64,000 nt of DNA from Albula goreensis (taxonomy: Eukaryota; Chordata; Actinopteri; Albuliformes; Albulidae). Below the pieces are notes generated by a model. It was not told the DNA's origin. It saw nothing but the letters and a program-made list of their open reading frames with translations, and did not search any database. A program made the position numbers and the translations under genes. Each line of letters opens with the position of its first letter. Positions within the stretch are counted from its first letter, which is position 1. Of the stretch, positions 60,788 to 64,000 are shown one piece after another. The stretch is from positions 11,355,563 through 11,419,562 of the forward strand of contig CM040755.1 in the NCBI GenBank assembly GCA_022829145.1, read 5' to 3'.

Positions 60788-63700
60788 GTGAGGCCTCTTG
60801 ATCCCTACTACCCCCTAATGGTGACTCAGGAGGTCTGAAGGGAGGGGGCCCTGAATCAAAAGGGACATGTAATTGTGTTTCTACTGGGTTTCATTCTGTG
60901 ACCTATTTATGGATCAAAAAATATGCCTGTCTTACCTGCTCTATTTTTCATACATGGTTGTTTGTATTTGTCTGTAATGCACAGCATACTAGTGTTTCCT
61001 TTAATTCTATAAAGGTCAAATAATAAAAATTTTCAGTTCTGGGGGGAAAAGGTGGATCTATGATAACAATAACCACACACCTAATGAGAAAAAATGTTGA
61101 AAATGATTTAAACCCTTAAGGAAAACAAAATAATGTAATAAACATTGTAGAAATTCCCTTGATATACGGCTATGGAAAGTGTGTATCAAGAGACAGCCAT
61201 TTGAAAGGCACATGATCCAGTGGCAGCAGAGCAGAAGCCATGGTGGGGTGGGGTAGAGTGGGGTGTGTCCTGTGATATGTAAACATCCACACAGCTGACC
61301 CGGTAGTGGGGAATGGGACATGTTGTTCCAGGAACATGTTAACACAGCCTTTCTGGCAAAGTGTGTTGACATCTGTTTACTGTTTGGCCTCCCTCCGGTC
61401 AGTGGTCTTCCCCTGGTGTTTATGACCAGGTAAGTGTGGGAACGGCTAACTCTATCAACTTGTGTTGTTGCCTGTGTCTGTGTTGCATGGGTTGCGTTGC
61501 TGGAGGAGGCAGGCCGGTCAGCTGATTTGGCTCTGTTTGGGATCTGTGTGTGTAAGCTCTGACCTCACTCTTTGGAAATGTGAGCCAGCATTGGCACCTG
61601 ATTGGCTGAAACCAGAGACCTCTCCACCATAGGGACAGCTGTCCTCTGTGTGGAAGTTCAGACCAGATCTGTCTATTTCTTCTTTTTCAACTCCTCTTGC
61701 ATTTCTTAACTGTTTTTTGGTAATTTTAGCATTTTCCCCAGATTGTAAGTAGCCTGCCAGCAGTGAAATGCAATAAAATTGTATAAATGACATTTCCATT
61801 CTAAGCTGATTCCTTCACTGAGGGCACCTGTACATCACTTGCATGAGTGGATAGAACCAGGACAAGTTTATTTGTTCTGTATGCTCCATAAGATTGTTCT
61901 TTTTAAGAACGTAACAAGGGGAAAGGATTCAACATTGTTTTATTACAGTAAGTAAAGGTGTGTCAATACTTATCACAAAGACAATGTGTGCTATGGTATG
62001 GGATTTGAAGTTAAAATTAAAGTTTCACATTGAAAATGTGGATTTTTGTGGATAGATTACCAACATTCTACTTACTAAATTATCCATTTAGACAACTAAA
62101 TATTTCAGCAATCAATTGCCTTCCTCCTCTCCATCTTGGGTCCCCATCTGAGTTGAACCTGCACTCTCCTCCTCTCATGCTCAGGGCTGAAATGAGATTG
62201 TGCTGCTGAGCAGAGTGATGGTCTCACATCCAGCACAGCCTGTTTTAACAAGGTGTAACAGAGAGTTCCCAGGTCACATAGCAGTCTGGGATCTGACAGC
62301 TTATTAATGGCAGAGATGCCAAAGGCTTTCTTTGTGTGAGACGGATGAAGTGACGTTTATTTATAACTGCAAAGCTCTGCCAGCCTTCTCTCTATGCAAG
62401 CTTTTGCAGCACCTGTCTGTTAAAGCTATTGTTTGTTTGTTGTTTGGAGATATAGCCAGGAAGCCTTTGAATGGATTGACACCCCCACAATGGGCACTCT
62501 GCTATAGGAAATGCTGTTTTAACTCTTTTGAGAAAACGTAAATGACAGTGTGTGAAGTATATTAATTCCAGGGGAACAAAGTGGCTGAGAGCTACTTATT
62601 TTAATCAGTGCTAAGTCTGGACAGCCAACTCCTTTTAAATGGAAAGTTCTCAGTTATTATTTAGCTCTGTTTTTTAATTAAGCATTTTATTCCATAGTTA
62701 GCCCTGTTTTTTAGTTACCAGTTAGTTACCAATTAGTCATTTATTGACAGCCTGTAAGAGATTCTACCTCTGTTTTCAGATCACCCTGATCCTGTTTTTA
62801 TTTATCGTTTTATACAGGTAATAAGCATGCACATATAAGTCTAAGAGGATCATCAATCAGTCCTTTGCAATGGATTCCTCTCTGTAATGGATTCTTTTTT
62901 ATCTTACGTATCTCACTTGGTAGATCTGACCTTTTTTCCACTTTGTTTGAATCCTTTTCTGTTTATATGAGAAAAGCTATTTGTTTTAACAAAAATATCT
63001 TTGAATTACATGAATTTACACCAATTTACACCAATTTTTAATGCAACACAATCTCTGTGGTATAATTAATGATCTAATGTAACGTTAGAACAAAATTGGA
63101 GATAACATATTTGACATAACTAAGTCAATTGTCATTTGGTGTTTTTGGGTGATTGGTATTGAAAAGTCTGATCTTGCTAATCAGGAAAAACAGCTTTGTG
63201 GTCATTAGATTAGGTTAGTGAATTTCTGTGCCTCTGCTATTTGTAGCGTACTAGCTGTCACGGGTCTCATTGAAGCAGTTGGATTCCTTTGATGATCCTA
63301 CGCTGACATTAACAGATCCGTGTCCAGCTTGTCACGGAATGATTTATAAATGGAAAAAGCACCGATCACTTTCCTGTGATGAGAACAAAGTGAAGACAGC
63401 TTACTTAAAATATTACCGGTGCTTGTGGTCGATACGGGGAAATACACGCTCACATTTTATAGTGAGCCAGTGTAAGGTTTCCTGATTTAATCCTCAAAGC
63501 AATACTTTTGTCCTGCCCTCAGTGGTGTTGGGGATCTATTGAATAACCACCATTTATAAATCATTTAAAAAATCACATCATGATAATTAACCTTATCTAA
63601 ATAAATAAAACAAGTAAGATATGAGTCAACATATGTATTGTACCTAAATTCGTACAGAATATTCAAAAATACATTCTAAATTCATAAACATACCAGAAAT

Positions 63701-64000
63701 ATGTCAAATTGCACCTTGATTTGTCGTGTCAGTTTTGTGTTATGCCCTCACATGGAGGAGATATGCTCATGTTCAGGAGAAGAGCCTTCCATGGGTTGAG
63801 GGGACGCTGGTGGTTGAATATGCTCTGCTCCAAATATGACTGCAGTCAGGTGTTTTGTCATGTTTCATAGTGACATCCTGGTACTGTGGGCTTCAGCAGT
63901 AGGGTGGTGACTGCTGTTGTGAGGCACCCATGGTCTGCCCTGGCCTGCTGGGCAGCTGTGCAGTCCTGCGGTGCAGCGGCTCAGTTAGCGCATTACAGAG
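60788..64000. other. Right flank; probable continuing paracaspase intron
   Basis: The preceding exon ends in phase 1 with donor GAAG|GTGAGG, so the gene must continue, but I find no exon resembling the region after MALT1 VAEDMGK in these 3.2 kb. The remaining exons, including Ig3, should lie beyond 64000. No other gene is recognised here. Confidence 0.6.

Noticed and set aside
63270-63485. Possible terminal paracaspase exon
   Set aside because: The sequence does not resemble any part of MALT1 after the caspase-like domain and has no in-phase acceptor.
1-64000. CRISPR array, bacterial operon, phage or viral gene
   Set aside because: No repeat-spacer structure, no operon-like gene packing; the window is vertebrate chromosomal DNA.

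Overview
This window is from a ray-finned fish, most likely a teleost. The three main genes are intron-rich, with consensus splice sites. The non-coding DNA is AT-rich and full of microsatellites, and it carries a dispersed element (core TTAGCAGAC..TCTTATCCAGAGCGACT) common in teleosts. I cannot name the species. Gene calls come from reading exons by eye and joining them by splice phase; comparisons with human proteins are from memory.

Layout. 1-16.4 kb is mostly non-coding: repeats, a CpG-bearing segment near 10.3-10.8 kb, and a weak candidate for a small secreted-peptide gene (13.4-15.3 kb). 16.46-24.89 kb (+) is a complete 18-exon concentrative nucleoside transporter (slc28a family, 649 aa). 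24.9-28.4 kb is the tail-to-tail gap. 28.36-48.48 kb (-) is alpk3, the muscle alpha-kinase 3 gene, in 14 coding exons: two Ig domains, two very long low-complexity exons, an alpha-kinase domain and a Ser-Pro-rich tail. Its kinase-proximal exon has a 1-nt frameshift in this assembly. 49.9-51.0 kb holds two tandem tRNA-His(GTG) genes. 52.44-60.79 kb (+) is a MALT1-like paracaspase (two Ig domains plus the caspase-like domain) that runs off the right side of the visible coding region; its 3' exons are not in the window.

Main interpretation. ALPK3 and SLC28A1 are neighbours in human, so the left part is a conserved block. In human a different alpha-kinase gene, ALPK2, lies head-to-head with MALT1. 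Here alpk3 lies head-to-head with a MALT1-like gene. The simplest reading is that this paracaspase is the whole-genome-duplication sister of MALT1 that stayed beside alpk3 in fish and was lost from the mammalian ALPK3 locus. It keeps the catalytic His/Cys and all three acidic residues expected for Arg-specific cleavage, but appears to start after the point where the MALT1 death domain would end. The transporter has a CNT1-like backbone with the four selectivity residues of broad-specificity CNT3.
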